Shown here: positions 52,291 to 61,584 of the stretch, one piece after another
Position numbering within the stretch: position 1 is the stretch's first letter
Layout: each line of letters opens with the position of its first letter
From: an uncultured Treponema sp.
GTDB lineage: Bacteria; Spirochaetota; Spirochaetia; Treponematales; Treponemataceae
Direction of reading: 5' to 3'
NCBI GenBank assembly: GCA_949300145.1
Contig: CASGDA010000007.1
Location: forward strand, 40,695-104,694
Length of the DNA stretch: 64,000 nucleotides
The notes under the pieces: generated by a model
Database searches by the model: none
The model's input: only the letters and a program-made list of their open reading frames with translations
What the model was told of the DNA's origin: nothing
Translations under genes and position numbers: made by a program

Positions 52291-53436
52291 TCATCTTTTT
52301 TTACTGAGCCGCGCGGCGGCTTCAAGAGCGCAAACCGCAATCTTCTGCAGGGGAACAATCTCGTCAACCCCTCCGAGCTTGACAGCTTCCGCAGGCATAC
52401 CATACACAATACATGTTTCCTCATCCTGGGCAATCGTATATGCCCCGGCATCATGCATTTCCTTCATTCCTTTCGCACCGTCATCACCCATACCGGTCAT
52501 AATGACCCCCACCGCATTTTTTCCGGCATAATGGGAAGCGGAGCGGAAGAGCACATCAACGGAAGGCCTGTGTCTGGAAACGAGAGGGCCTTCTTTGACT
52601 TCAACATAGTATCTGGCGCCGCTGCGCTTTAAAAGCGTATGCTTGTTTCCGGGTGCAATCAAAGCCTGGCCTCGCATGACCGTATCCCCGTCCGCGGCTT
52701 CCTTAACGGAAATCCTGCACAGGGAATTCAGCCTGTTGGCGAAGGAGGTCGTGAAATGCTCGGGCATATGCTGCACAATCACGATACCGGGGGCGTCCAC
52801 CGGCATCGCTTCCAGAACCTCCCTCAAAGCTTCGGTTCCTCCCGTACTTGCTCCTATTATAATAAGCTTTTCCGTTGTTTCCAAGGTTTGAACCAAACCG
52901 GGCGCAATCATAACATCAGCGGACAATTTCGGCTGCACGGACATTCCGGACGGACCGTTCCCCGCGGTGGCGGGAGCTGTCAGGGAAGAAATATCAGCGA
53001 GCGCGGCGGTTTTTGAAATATACCTGGAAAGTTTCGACGAGGATTTGTACGCCGCCTTCACGGCATCACATATCCTTATCTTGGATTCAAGCAAAAACTG
53101 CTTTGTCCCGAGCTGGGGCTTAAGTATCATTTCAACGGCGCCGTAAGCCATGGCCTTCGCGGCGTTCTCGCTTCCGGCTTCCACCTTGGAGGAACATATT
53201 ACAACCGGTATCGGCAGACCGGATTCATTCAGGCGGCGCAGGAAAGTCAGACCGTCCATCCTGGGCATCTCAACATCGAGCGTAATAACATCAGGACGGT
53301 TTTCCTTTATTTTTCTGGCCGCAAAGATAGGATCAGAGGCTGTCCCGGAAACTTCGATTTCAGGATCCGAAGTCAGGATTTCAGTCATCGTCTGACGGAC
53401 AACAGCAGAATCATCAATTATAAGGACCTTTATCAT
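52291..53436 (-). CDS. cheB: Receptor methylesterase/deamidase CheB
   Basis: A 381-aa protein with an N-terminal receiver (phosphoacceptor Asp54 in [13 protein letters not shown]) and a C-terminal methylesterase domain. The catalytic Ser is in [15 protein letters not shown], His in [14 protein letters not shown] and Asp in [11 protein letters not shown]. It removes methyl groups from receptors, opposing CheR. The ATG overlaps the stop of cheR by 4 nt, so the two are translationally coupled. Confidence 0.94.
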   Translation of the reverse strand: MIKVLIIDDSAVVRQTMTEILTSDPEIEVSGTASDPIFAARKIKENRPDVITLDVEMPRMDGLTFLRRLNESGLPIPVVICSSKVEAGSENAAKAMAYGAVEMILKPQLGTKQFLLESKIRICDAVKAAYKSSSKLSRYISKTAALADISSLTAPATAGNGPSGMSVQPKLSADVMIAPGLVQTLETTEKLIIIGASTGGTEALREVLEAMPVDAPGIVIVQHMPEHFTTSFANRLNSLCRISVKEAADGDTVMRGQALIAPGNKHTLLKRSGARYYVEVKEGPLVSRHRPSVDVLFRSASHYAGKNAVGVIMTGMGDDGAKGMKEMHDAGAYTIAQDEETCIVYGMPAEAVKLGGVDEIVPLQKIAVCALEAAARLSKKR

Positions 53437-54278
53437 ATACCACCCTCTACCCGCTGAAAGACTGTCGGGGAAACATTTTTAAGGGGGAGATTCATCCCGA
53501 AAATTGTTTCCGAATGACCGAGGAACAAAAAGCCCCCCGGCTCCAAAAAATCAAGGAATTTTCTTATAACCGCTTCCTGCGTAGGTTTATCAAAATAAAT
53601 CAATACATTCCGGCAGAAGATTATCTGGATAATATCCCGGAAGCCGAAATCATCATCCATAAAATTCAGGCGCGCGAAAGAGACATGTTTGCGGACTTCA
53701 GGTTTTACCCTTACCTGCGCAGACTGTCTGTCTTTACTGCGCAGAAAATACTTTTTCTTCATATCGACCGTCAGATTCTTTATCGAATCCATGGCATACA
53801 CCGCGGAAGCCGCCTGATTCAAAACCTTCGTGGAAATATCCGTGGCAAGAATGGAATAGCCGTCAACCAGTCCGGGATTCTTCTGCATGAATTCCTGCAT
53901 TACAATTGAAAGGGTATAAGGCTCTTCCCCCGTGGAACACCCGGCAGACCAAATTTTTATAAACCTCTTCCCCTGCCCGGCAAGAAAAGGCAGCGCGGTG
54001 CCTGTCATAAAATCAAAATGACCGGATTCCCGGAAAAATTCCGTCAGATTCGTTGTCACCGCATCTATCATTAAAACGAGTTCCTCGTCATTGGGAACTC
54101 CCTTTCCGAAGGCGTAGTTTATATATTCCTCGTAGGTAGGAATATTCAAAGCCCTCAGACGCTGGGAAATGCGGGACTGCACCATAGTCTTTTTGACATC
54201 GGGCATTTTTATACCCACGTTTTTCTCTATGTAGGAGGCGATTTTTCTGAAATCCCTGAAAGACAGTTCCGTATCCAT
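53433..54278 (-). CDS. cheR: Chemoreceptor methyltransferase CheR
   Basis: SAM-dependent glutamate methyltransferase (281 aa). The N-terminal helical part has [19 protein letters not shown], followed by the FFRESGHFD loop, the SAM site [19 protein letters not shown] and [21 protein letters not shown] sequence near [19 protein letters not shown] precedes the ATG, 12 nt after cheA. The pentapeptide-binding beta-subdomain expected for tail-dependent CheR appears present but was not checked residue by residue. Confidence 0.94.
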   Translation of the reverse strand: MDTELSFRDFRKIASYIEKNVGIKMPDVKKTMVQSRISQRLRALNIPTYEEYINYAFGKGVPNDEELVLMIDAVTTNLTEFFRESGHFDFMTGTALPFLAGQGKRFIKIWSAGCSTGEEPYTLSIVMQEFMQKNPGLVDGYSILATDISTKVLNQAASAVYAMDSIKNLTVDMKKKYFLRSKDRQSAQVRVKPEVRKHVSFARLNFMDDDFGFRDIIQIIFCRNVLIYFDKPTQEAVIRKFLDFLEPGGFLFLGHSETIFGMNLPLKNVSPTVFQRVEGGI

Positions 54279-54290
54279 TTTCCTGTGCGC

Positions 54291-56477
54291 CTACTTTATT
54301 CCGGCCTTTACAACGTCGGAAAGTTTGAATACATCCAGAATAAGTGCTACGGAACCATCCCCGAGCAGTGTCGCTCCCGAAAGTCCCTGGATATTCTTAT
54401 ACAAAGCACCAAGCGGTTTTATAACTGTCTGGTGGTTCCCTACAACCTTGTCAACTACAAGCCCGAGTTTGGAATCCTGGTCATTTACAACCACGACCTG
54501 CCTGTATGACGGGACTTCACCCTCGATTTCAAACCATTTGCGCAAATCGACATAAGGGAGCATCTGTCCGCGGGCGGAAATATGCGAACACACCTTCCCC
54601 TCATCGTCTTTCTCAGGATTGAACTCAAGGCATTCCTCTATATTTGTAAGCGGAACGACATACACATTGTCGCCGACTTTTACGAGCATTCCTTCAATAA
54701 TCGCAAGGGTCAGAGGTATCTTCAGGATGAACGAGCTGCCCTTTCCTTCTTCCGATTCAATGGAGACAGTCCCTCCGAGGGAGGTTATGTCTTTCTTCAC
54801 GACATCAAGTCCGACCCCGCGTCCCGACACGGAAGTAACCTTGTCAGATGTGGAAAATCCGGGCTGGAAAATCAAATTGTAAATCTCGCTGTCGGAAAGA
54901 ACATCGGAAGCCTGGATTAAACCGCGCGAGACAGCCTTTTCAAAAACCTTCTTCTTTTCGATTCCTCCGCCGTCATCCGAAACGGAGACAACGACAAAAG
55001 CGCCCGCATGGCTGGCGGAAAGCTTTATGATACCGGAAACATCCTTTCCGGCGGCCTTTCTCGCATCGGGGGATTCAATGCCGTGATCCGCGGAATTCCT
55101 TATAAGATGAATCAGCGGGTCATTCAGTTTTTCTATAACCGTCTTGTCAAGCTCTGTCTCGGCGCCTTCCGTGACAAGCTCTATTTTTTTATCCAAATCG
55201 GACGCAAGGTCATGAACCACCCGCCTGAACCTCGAGAACATCGTGCCTATGGGAAGCATCCTCATATCCATCGAAGTATCCCGCAGCGACAAAATCAGCC
55301 TTTCACTCTGCTCGCTTAAAGTCACAAGGGCGGGAAGCTTTGCTTCCAGGGCATACTGGCTCAAACGGGCGTTAAATGTAACCAGCTCGCCCACAAGGTC
55401 TATAAGCTGGTCAAGCTTTTCGGAATTGACCCTGATGCTCTGCTGTGAAATGGAAATAGGCTTGGTTTTATAATCATCAGCGATTTTCTGATCTTCCGCC
55501 AGTTTTTTAAAATGCTGCTGCTCGGCGAGGGCTGCGTTAACTTTCTGGGGCGGAACAACCTTGTTTTCGACAAGGAGTTCCCCGATCTTCTTCTGCTGTT
55601 TTATAACTTTTTCTATCGCTTCGGCACTGATTGAATGGTGGCTGACCAGAATCTCGCCGATTTTTCTGGAATCCCCTATTGTAAAACTGATGGGTTCAAT
55701 GGTTACTATGGAAGGATCCACAAAAATGAATACATCCTGGACTTCCTGCAGGGAACGCTTTGTGGAAAGAATGATATTCCAGGACATATAGCATTTTTCC
55801 GGATCTATTTCCGAAAGCGGAGGAACAGAATCCGTGAAAGAAGTGACGGTTATGCGTCCCATCTCCGCAAGCTCGTTTATGAGCAGAATAACCCGTGTTC
55901 CGGAGCGGAAAAAATCCTGGGGAGGATTAAACGCTATCCAGAAGTGATTTATGTGCTCTTCTTCATCGTCGCCGGTTTTTTTTACGCCTTGTTTTCCTGA
56001 TTTACCTTGTTTGGCGGATTTAACGGACTCGCCGGATTTGCCGCCTCCTTCCGTACCGGCGCCGGAACCGGATTTCCTGCCGCCCGAGCCGTCCGCTGAA
56101 CCGGATATGCTCCGGAATTCCCTTTTTAAGGATTCAACCGCATTCCGGACATCATCCGGAATTTCACCGTCGGCGGCCTCCAGCATCGCATTGATTACAT
56201 CCCTGGCTTTAAGCGTAAGCTCAATCAATCTGGAAGAAACTTTGATTTTTCCGGAACGCACAAGGTCATAGGCTGTTTCAATTTCGTGGGTGAATTTTGA
56301 AATATCATCGAAACCGAACATACCGGCCGAGCCTTTTATCGTGTGCATCACACGGAATACAGCTGAAATCAAATCAATATTATCAGGCTCAGCCTCAAGA
56401 GAAAGCAGATTATCTTCCAGAGAAGCTAACAAATCCGAAGCTTCTTCCAGGAATACACTGTTGAGTTTTTCAAGCAC
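54291..56477 (-). CDS. cheA: Chemotaxis histidine kinase CheA
   Basis: Central kinase (728 aa). HPt domain: His45 in VMHTIKGSAGMFGF. A Gly/Ser/Lys-rich linker (about 123-165) leads to a P2-like domain (HFWIAFNPPQDFFRSGTRVI), then two helical repeats beginning KIGEILV and KIGELLV, resembling the MshEN/GspE N-terminal motif. The dimerisation and ATPase domains follow (HLIRNSADHGIE, SDDGGGIEKK, SGRGVGLDVV, GKGSSFILKIP), and a C-terminal CheW-like domain. The start is GTG, 7 nt after GGAGG. The gene follows the STAS-domain gene by 3 nt. Confidence 0.95.
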   Translation of the reverse strand: MLEKLNSVFLEEASDLLASLEDNLLSLEAEPDNIDLISAVFRVMHTIKGSAGMFGFDDISKFTHEIETAYDLVRSGKIKVSSRLIELTLKARDVINAMLEAADGEIPDDVRNAVESLKREFRSISGSADGSGGRKSGSGAGTEGGGKSGESVKSAKQGKSGKQGVKKTGDDEEEHINHFWIAFNPPQDFFRSGTRVILLINELAEMGRITVTSFTDSVPPLSEIDPEKCYMSWNIILSTKRSLQEVQDVFIFVDPSIVTIEPISFTIGDSRKIGEILVSHHSISAEAIEKVIKQQKKIGELLVENKVVPPQKVNAALAEQQHFKKLAEDQKIADDYKTKPISISQQSIRVNSEKLDQLIDLVGELVTFNARLSQYALEAKLPALVTLSEQSERLILSLRDTSMDMRMLPIGTMFSRFRRVVHDLASDLDKKIELVTEGAETELDKTVIEKLNDPLIHLIRNSADHGIESPDARKAAGKDVSGIIKLSASHAGAFVVVSVSDDGGGIEKKKVFEKAVSRGLIQASDVLSDSEIYNLIFQPGFSTSDKVTSVSGRGVGLDVVKKDITSLGGTVSIESEEGKGSSFILKIPLTLAIIEGMLVKVGDNVYVVPLTNIEECLEFNPEKDDEGKVCSHISARGQMLPYVDLRKWFEIEGEVPSYRQVVVVNDQDSKLGLVVDKVVGNHQTVIKPLGALYKNIQGLSGATLLGDGSVALILDVFKLSDVVKAGIK

Positions 56478-56480
56478 AGA

Positions 56481-56783
56481 TTATCCTCCCCCAGACAGAA
56501 TATTCAAATCAACACCGGCCGCCGTAAACGCTTTTTTTACCTGGGGGGAAACGGAGCCTGTGACGGAAAATTTCTTTCCAGTTTTGGACGCTTCTAATGT
56601 GGCGGAAATTATCAGTTGGATCGCGGAAATATCTATCTCGTAACATTCGGACAAATCCAACAGGACTTCATCCGCTTCTGAAAAAGCTTTCAGCAAATCA
56701 TCCCTGCAACTCAAGGCGGAATCTGTGAGCATTTCACCGGACCATTTTACAGTTAAAACAGATTCCTGCCGTTCTTCAGCCAT
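56481..56783 (-). CDS. STAS-domain protein upstream of cheA
   Basis: A 100-aa single STAS domain. The core EVLLDLSECYEIDISAIQLIISA contains the position where antagonists of anti-sigma factors carry a phosphorylatable Ser; here the residues are Asp-Ile-Ser. GGAGG lies 5 nt before the chosen ATG, while the frame opens four codons earlier at a GTG. It is the first gene of the che unit, 3 nt from cheA. Small STAS proteins in this position occur in other spirochaete and proteobacterial che clusters; partner and role unknown. Confidence 0.85.
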   Translation of the reverse strand: MAEERQESVLTVKWSGEMLTDSALSCRDDLLKAFSEADEVLLDLSECYEIDISAIQLIISATLEASKTGKKFSVTGSVSPQVKKAFTAAGVDLNILSGGG

Positions 56784-56888
56784 CAAAACCTCCACGTTAC
56801 GCGCATTTTATTAAATACAATCTCTTTTTATTCTCGGCAAATTCTGATATACTATAATCTATAATACACTTAATTCGGGGAAAAAGCA

Positions 56889-57380
56889 ATGAATAGTATT
56901 TTTTTTGATGAAGAATATTTCACGTTCTCTCTCGGTTCCGTTTTATACGCCACGGAAGTCACAAACGTCAAAGAAGTGCTTCATTTTGAAAAACTCACAA
57001 AAGTTCCCAAAGCATTGCCTTACCTGAAGGGTGTGATGAATATCCGCAGCTCCGTCGTGACTATAATAGATTTACGCATATTGTTCGGAATCGAAGGAGA
57101 CAATGACATTGAATCGCTTCCGATAATCGTGACCGAAATACAAAGGGACGAAAATACCCCGGCTTTAACCCTCGGCATACTGGCGGACACAGTGAATGTG
57201 GTCACAAAACTCGAGGAAGTTCCAAGCGAAGGGCTTTCCTACGGAACCCTTGAGCACCGCAACGATTTTGTAAAGAAAGTCGGCAAACTGAACGGACAAT
57301 TCGTCCTGATTCTCGATCTCCCGGCAGTGCTTGACTCAATAGAAAGGGAGATATCAGAAACAATGGACAACGCGATTTGA
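56889..57380 (+). CDS. cheW: Chemotaxis coupling protein CheW (third copy)
   Basis: A 163-aa CheW-fold protein, the only plus-strand gene in the che region. EEYFTFSLGSVLYATEVTNVKEVLHFE, LPYLKGVMNIRSSVVTIIDLR and NGQFVLILDLPAVLD match the family. GGGG lies 7-8 nt before the ATG, and TATAAT-like boxes lie 25-40 nt upstream. It is convergent with cheD, 19 nt apart, and divergent from the STAS-cheA unit, so its expression can be set separately from the other two CheWs. Confidence 0.92.
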   Translation: MNSIFFDEEYFTFSLGSVLYATEVTNVKEVLHFEKLTKVPKALPYLKGVMNIRSSVVTIIDLRILFGIEGDNDIESLPIIVTEIQRDENTPALTLGILADTVNVVTKLEEVPSEGLSYGTLEHRNDFVKKVGKLNGQFVLILDLPAVLDSIEREISETMDNAI

Positions 57381-57399
57381 AAGCTTAAAGCCGGATAAT

Positions 57400-57990
57400 T
57401 TAAAACCAGATAATATCGTTTTTTTTATTTTCCTCTTCTTTGATACGCTTCCGGTATTCCTCTTCCCGTCTGCGCAGGATGTCGTCTTTCGTGGCGTTTT
57501 TCTTTATGTGCTTCAGCCATACCTTCGCTGTTTTCGGATCAAAGTAAATCTTGCGGGAATAATTCCCACCCACATCGGAAGCCCGCACGGGGATTTTCTC
57601 CCTCTCAAGATAATCAAAGGCGAAAAAGATATTCTGAGCCCCGACCCTCGCATTGGAACCGGGCATATTGAAAATATTGCTGCCTCCGAAAACCTTCGCG
57701 CTTATGCGTTTCTTCTGCGCCCCCTTTTTTATCATGTCGTTCAAAAGAAGCTCGACAGCATATTCACCGAAACGTCCGCTTTTTTCTTCCAATTCATTAT
57801 CAGAAGAGGAGCTGACAAGCATAAAGTGATTCATACCCCCAATCCGGACGGAGGCGTCGAAAAGGGTGATTGCGATGCATGAGCCCAGGACTGTCGAAAT
57901 CAATTCATTTTCCGCTGACGTTGAAAAATAATCGCCCGGATACAAAATCACTATATCTTTCTGGAAATGGAAATCAAAATATGTTTTCAA
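57400..57990 (-). CDS. cheD: Chemoreceptor glutamine deamidase CheD
   Basis: Deamidates specific receptor glutamines and, in some species, partners CheC (196 aa). The catalytic Cys is in STVLGSCIAITLFD and the His in GGMNHFMLVSSS; AKVFGGSNIFNM is also typical. The C-terminus has a long charged helix (NATKDDILRRREEEYRKRIK) beyond the usual domain. The start is TTG, 7 nt after AGGA. No cheC or cheX is in the window. It lies 13 nt downstream of the receptor-like helical protein gene, which could be its substrate (inference). Confidence 0.9.
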   Translation of the reverse strand: MKTYFDFHFQKDIVILYPGDYFSTSAENELISTVLGSCIAITLFDASVRIGGMNHFMLVSSSSDNELEEKSGRFGEYAVELLLNDMIKKGAQKKRISAKVFGGSNIFNMPGSNARVGAQNIFFAFDYLEREKIPVRASDVGGNYSRKIYFDPKTAKVWLKHIKKNATKDDILRRREEEYRKRIKEEENKKNDIIWF

Positions 57991-58003
57991 AATAAAATCC
58001 TGA

Positions 58004-59722
58004 CTAAAAAAAAGTAACCTCTCCGGAGCCCATACCGGACTCTACGGATATACCGGTTATATTGCCGGCGTACTGTTTGTGAAGGGTAATCGTAAATTTA
58101 TCGATTATCGACTTGAATGCGTCATCCTTAAGATCCCATGAAGGAAGTCCCGCCATTTCAATTTCCTGCCGCTGCAAAGCGGAAAGACTTTCTATTTCAT
58201 TCCGGAGGGACGCGGCCAGTCCGGAATAAATATCACTGGCGGTGATTAAAGACGACAGATGCTTGCGGACCGCCTCGCACTTCTCCCCGAAGCCGGAAGG
58301 AAACACACTGAAATTCTTCAGCGCCCTGCCTATTTCAACCTGGGCTTCCTTTAAATCGGAGAAAAAGTCGGAAACAACAACCTTGAGTTTTTCGGCAAGC
58401 TCGCCTGTCTCCGTTATTTCATTCACGAAATCCGAAAGAAGCTTGTCGGATTCAACCAGAAAGTCGGAAAGCAAATCCGACATCGCTTCTATTGTTTCCT
58501 TTGAGCGCCCGATGAACGAATCCATGTCGTTCGCAGAATTGCGCACAGAGCTGATGGCGTCATTCTTGGCGATTTCGATTTTCTGGAGGACACGCACATG
58601 CTGCAGGGAATTGATGACAGGAAGAAGATTGGTGAAGACGAGGGAAATATCCCTGCTTTTGGTTTTTATGAGCTTGCACGCCCTGGCCAGACTTTTCTGG
58701 GTATTTAAATATTTGAAAAATTCATCGATTATGCCCTGGACACCTGAAAGGATTGTCTCAAAGCGCGCGGATATGCTGGAATCACCGGAACCGCCCGCCA
58801 TAAACGAATCGACGTATCCCTGCCGCTTTTTTTCCACGGTATCCAGAATTTCAAGAACCTTATCCCAGTCCGTCCGGAATATTCCGGTGCAATCCTTCAG
58901 TTTGGCGCTTATGTCTTCCAGTATCTGAAGGGCAATCCTGCAAAGCTGCAGGTCGAAGGTCAGTATATCACGCTTTCTTTCTGTATTCGTTTCGGACAGG
59001 GAGGCGTAATCCTTGAATTCCCTGAGGCACAACACAACCTGATCGGCAGACTGCTTGATGATATCCTGCATCTGGATGGTCTCCATATCCTTTGAAATAA
59101 AGGACCAGACTTCCTCCGCATTTTTTTTTATTTCAGGGATGGGCTCCTCAATGGACTGGAGAACCTCCTGCATACTGGAATAACCGGTCTTACAGGAATC
59201 CAGGGCTTTTTTCTGTGAATGGGAAAGCTCAGAAATTATATCCTCAAGTGACTGTATATTCCTGAGCAGGGAATTCTCCTCCTCAACAAGCCTGGATGAA
59301 TTCTCTATCATGCTTGAAGAAAGCTTTTTCAGGCTTTCCGTGATACTTGAAAAAGCCCTCCCCTTCGCACCGGATTTTATCGAAATGACCATCGCATTAA
59401 GGGAAAGAAGCTCCATCTCTTCGCTGCAGTCTTTTATAACCTGGACGTCTTTATTCAAATCACTGAGCATACTGATTTTTTCATTGAGTTTTTCCAGCAT
59501 CGGCTCGTAAACGGTTTCCCGCCCTGTCCAGAAATTATCGGAGGCAGAGCTGAAATTACTGCATTCATTGCTCAGAAAATTTATCTTCTCGGAAAGCGCG
59601 TCCGAATCCTTGTTTTTCCGGACTGTCATCAACTCGGGGAAAATATCACCCAGGGATAAAAAAGCCATTTCCGTTTTGCGGCCGGCAGCCTGAAGCTCGA
59701 CCAACATATTACGCATATCCAC
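58004..59722 (-). CDS. Soluble receptor-like helical protein of the che cluster
   Basis: A 572-aa protein that is predicted to be almost entirely helical and has no membrane segment. One stretch, EEMELLSLNAMVISIKSGAK followed by GRAFSSITESLKKLS, follows the pattern of the MCP hairpin tip ([15 protein letters not shown], then GFAVVAEEVRKLA) but differs at many conserved residues. Long heptad-like segments follow. I do not know an established name. It lies between a MinD-like ATPase gene and cheD on the same strand. Start GTG at 59722 or ATG two codons later. A role as a cytoplasmic receptor or array accessory is inference. Confidence 0.75.
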   Translation of the reverse strand: MDMRNMLVELQAAGRKTEMAFLSLGDIFPELMTVRKNKDSDALSEKINFLSNECSNFSSASDNFWTGRETVYEPMLEKLNEKISMLSDLNKDVQVIKDCSEEMELLSLNAMVISIKSGAKGRAFSSITESLKKLSSSMIENSSRLVEEENSLLRNIQSLEDIISELSHSQKKALDSCKTGYSSMQEVLQSIEEPIPEIKKNAEEVWSFISKDMETIQMQDIIKQSADQVVLCLREFKDYASLSETNTERKRDILTFDLQLCRIALQILEDISAKLKDCTGIFRTDWDKVLEILDTVEKKRQGYVDSFMAGGSGDSSISARFETILSGVQGIIDEFFKYLNTQKSLARACKLIKTKSRDISLVFTNLLPVINSLQHVRVLQKIEIAKNDAISSVRNSANDMDSFIGRSKETIEAMSDLLSDFLVESDKLLSDFVNEITETGELAEKLKVVVSDFFSDLKEAQVEIGRALKNFSVFPSGFGEKCEAVRKHLSSLITASDIYSGLAASLRNEIESLSALQRQEIEMAGLPSWDLKDDAFKSIIDKFTITLHKQYAGNITGISVESGMGSGEVTFF

Positions 59723-59762
59723 GATTCACCTGCTCCTGCACTCTGGGTAATACGGTCAGTAG

Positions 59763-60746
59763 TTAAATCCCCGCCCCCGGAAATTCGTTTTTGAGACGCT
59801 CCAAGTCATTGTTATCATATTGTCCGCCTTCCATAAAATTATCATCCAAACCGAATCCGTGGCTTACAATACGGTTGACGGTGGTTTGCACCGCCTCCAT
59901 GAATCTGCAGTTTGGATTCAAAAGACACAGGGGCGTTCTCCGGGCAACAGAAACCGGAACCTCGGTATCTTCGGGGAAAAAGCCTATGAAATCCAGATGA
60001 ACGTCCAGTTTCGCCCGCACGAGGGATCTGAGCCGGCGGGCCATTTCCAAATCCTGCCCGTCACGTCCCCGGTTCAGAATAATCTGGGGGCGGAAAGACG
60101 CAAGCCCCTCTTTGGCTTTCATTCCGCTTTCAGGGAATTTTTCACAGAGTCCGTCAAAAATAGAGAGGACGGAAAAATCAGTGCCGTGGGTATTCTGCTT
60201 TATCGCCTCCTGGACAAAAGCCCTTTCAGGCCCTTTCGGAGAAAACAGCGTATTCAAAAAGCGGAACACCGCCGCCTTCAAAAAAGAATAGGCATTCAAA
60301 ATGGATGTTATTTCCGCGGTTGTAACAAGTATGGAACTGCGGGTCATAAGATAAAAATCAAGAATATTATAAGTGCTTCCCCCTCCGAGATCCAGAACCG
60401 CGTAATCCCCTTCCAAAAGGGAAAGCTCCTTTATCAGCTTTTTTTTCGTGAAGAAGTCCAGGTTCGGTGTGCCGGGGTAAAGACAGTCTCCGGCAATGAA
60501 TTTCAGGTTCGGGACCGGTGTCTCCTGAAGGAGGGGTTCCAGGGAAGGAACCTGCTTGTAGATGAAATTCCCCAGACCTGCGGAATTATTCCTCATTCCA
60601 AGGAGGGTGTGAAGATTCGCCCCTCCCAAATCAAAATCACAGAGAATAACCTGCCTGCCCGTCTGAGCCAGCGTACCTGCAAGGTTCACGGCGACAACGC
60701 TTTTACCTACACCGCCTTTACCGCTGGCAACCGGAAGAATTTCCAT
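59763..60746 (-). CDS. MinD/ParA-type ATPase (FlhG-like)
   Basis: Deviant Walker A ATPase (327 aa). PVASGKGGVGKSVVAVNLAG is the P-loop; LCDFDLGGANLHTLLG contains the switch Asp, and DYAVLDLGGGSTYNILDFYL the Walker B region. These features fit FlhG/MinD-like proteins that place polar structures such as flagella or chemosensory arrays. Two variable insertions enlarge the C-terminal half. There is no ribosome-binding site before the ATG and a promoter-like pair ends 6 nt upstream. It is followed after 40 nt by the receptor-like gene and cheD, hence a role in array or motor positioning is likely (inference). Confidence 0.87.
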   Translation of the reverse strand: MEILPVASGKGGVGKSVVAVNLAGTLAQTGRQVILCDFDLGGANLHTLLGMRNNSAGLGNFIYKQVPSLEPLLQETPVPNLKFIAGDCLYPGTPNLDFFTKKKLIKELSLLEGDYAVLDLGGGSTYNILDFYLMTRSSILVTTAEITSILNAYSFLKAAVFRFLNTLFSPKGPERAFVQEAIKQNTHGTDFSVLSIFDGLCEKFPESGMKAKEGLASFRPQIILNRGRDGQDLEMARRLRSLVRAKLDVHLDFIGFFPEDTEVPVSVARRTPLCLLNPNCRFMEAVQTTVNRIVSHGFGLDDNFMEGGQYDNNDLERLKNEFPGAGI

Positions 60747-60752
60747 GTTTTA

Positions 60753-60781
60753 AACGTATCACTAATAGAAATGTTTTTCAA
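60753..60781 (-). promoter_or_regulatory. Predicted promoter giving a leaderless transcript of the ParA-like gene
   Basis: On the minus strand TTGAAA (60781-60776) and TACGTT (60758-60753) are 17 nt apart, and the -10 ends 6 nt before the ATG. No Shine-Dalgarno sequence is present. Confidence 0.5.
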
Positions 60782-60786
60782 TAAAT

Positions 60787-60915
60787 TTATGAAAATTTAT
60801 GGATGATTATCAGAAAGTGTAAAACACCATAATCATTCTGCCCCCTCAGGAACGATACAAGCGCTTCTTTCTCCCTCCCCGCATTGGGGTCGCATCCGAC
60901 AGCCACCTTGTGCAT
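60787..60915 (-). pseudogene. 5' remnant of an RpiB/LacAB-type sugar-phosphate isomerase gene
   Basis: Directly after dhaL an ATG with AGGAGG 5 nt upstream opens a 42-codon frame. It starts HKVAVGCDPNAGREKEAL, which resembles the N-terminus of RpiB-family isomerases (KIAIGCDxxA), then after about 25 residues runs into A+T-rich, unrelated sequence near 60840. Such isomerase genes accompany DHA-kinase-like operons for four-carbon sugars. The match is short, so confidence is moderate. Confidence 0.5.
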
Positions 60916-60927
60916 TCCGCCCTCCTG

Positions 60928-61572
60928 TCAATCTTCCATCACGGCCTTCATCCCGTCCGCCATCGCCTTCAGGATGATGCAGCACGAGGCCGCGCCGGCG
61001 TCAAGGACACCGCGGGACCTCTCCCCAAGACGCGCCGCCCTTCCGTATTTCGCAACCATGTCCTTCGTGGACTCCTTGCCCTCCTCGGCCTTTTCATTCA
61101 TCTCCTCAAGGGCTTCCGCAAAACCGGCACCGGCCGCAGCGGACGCCTTGAGGGACTCGCACGCCGGATAAAGGCAGTCCACAAGCGTCTTGTCCCCCGG
61201 CCGGGCGTCCACTATCCCGTAAAGCCCTTCAAGCCCGGCAGAAAGCATCCGCGAGAAAAGCTCCAGCGTTATATCTCCGGCACCCTCGCCCTTCCCCGAC
61301 ATCTCCATGAATACAGTCCCGTATATCGGACCCATGCTCCCGCCTATCTTGTTAAGCAGCACGCTCCCCAGATCAAACAGCCCGTCGGTGAAATCCACCT
61401 CTCCGTCCCCGAGCTGCTCCCCGTACATCGTGAACCCCTTGGCCATGTTTATCCCGTGGTCCCCGTCGCCTATAAGCCCGTCCACATCGCTGAGGTACTG
61501 CCTGTTCTCCTGCACCCCCTTCACCATCGAAAGGAGTATCCGCCTGCCGTCACTGTTTTTCACCTTGGACAT
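60928..61572 (-). CDS. dhaL: Dihydroxyacetone kinase subunit DhaL
   Basis: ADP/ATP-binding subunit of a dihydroxyacetone-type kinase (214 aa). The nucleotide and magnesium site is GLIGDGDHGINMAKGF; NKIGGSMGPIYGTVFMEM and DARPGDKTLVDCLYPA are characteristic, with a C-terminal RSRGVLDAGAASCCIIL. GGAG lies next to the ATG. It appears intact, but its partner DhaK just upstream is a fragment, so it may have no function now. The segment is G+C-rich and the codon choice differs from the surroundings. ATP-dependent or PTS-dependent type cannot be told; no dhaM is seen. Confidence 0.88.
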   Translation of the reverse strand: MSKVKNSDGRRILLSMVKGVQENRQYLSDVDGLIGDGDHGINMAKGFTMYGEQLGDGEVDFTDGLFDLGSVLLNKIGGSMGPIYGTVFMEMSGKGEGAGDITLELFSRMLSAGLEGLYGIVDARPGDKTLVDCLYPACESLKASAAAGAGFAEALEEMNEKAEEGKESTKDMVAKYGRAARLGERSRGVLDAGAASCCIILKAMADGMKAVMED

Positions 61573-61584
61573 CTCCAGCCCCCT

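Noticed and set aside
59820..60806. A 328-codon plus-strand open frame
   Set aside because: Antisense to the ParA/MinD-like ATPase gene with intact Walker motifs.
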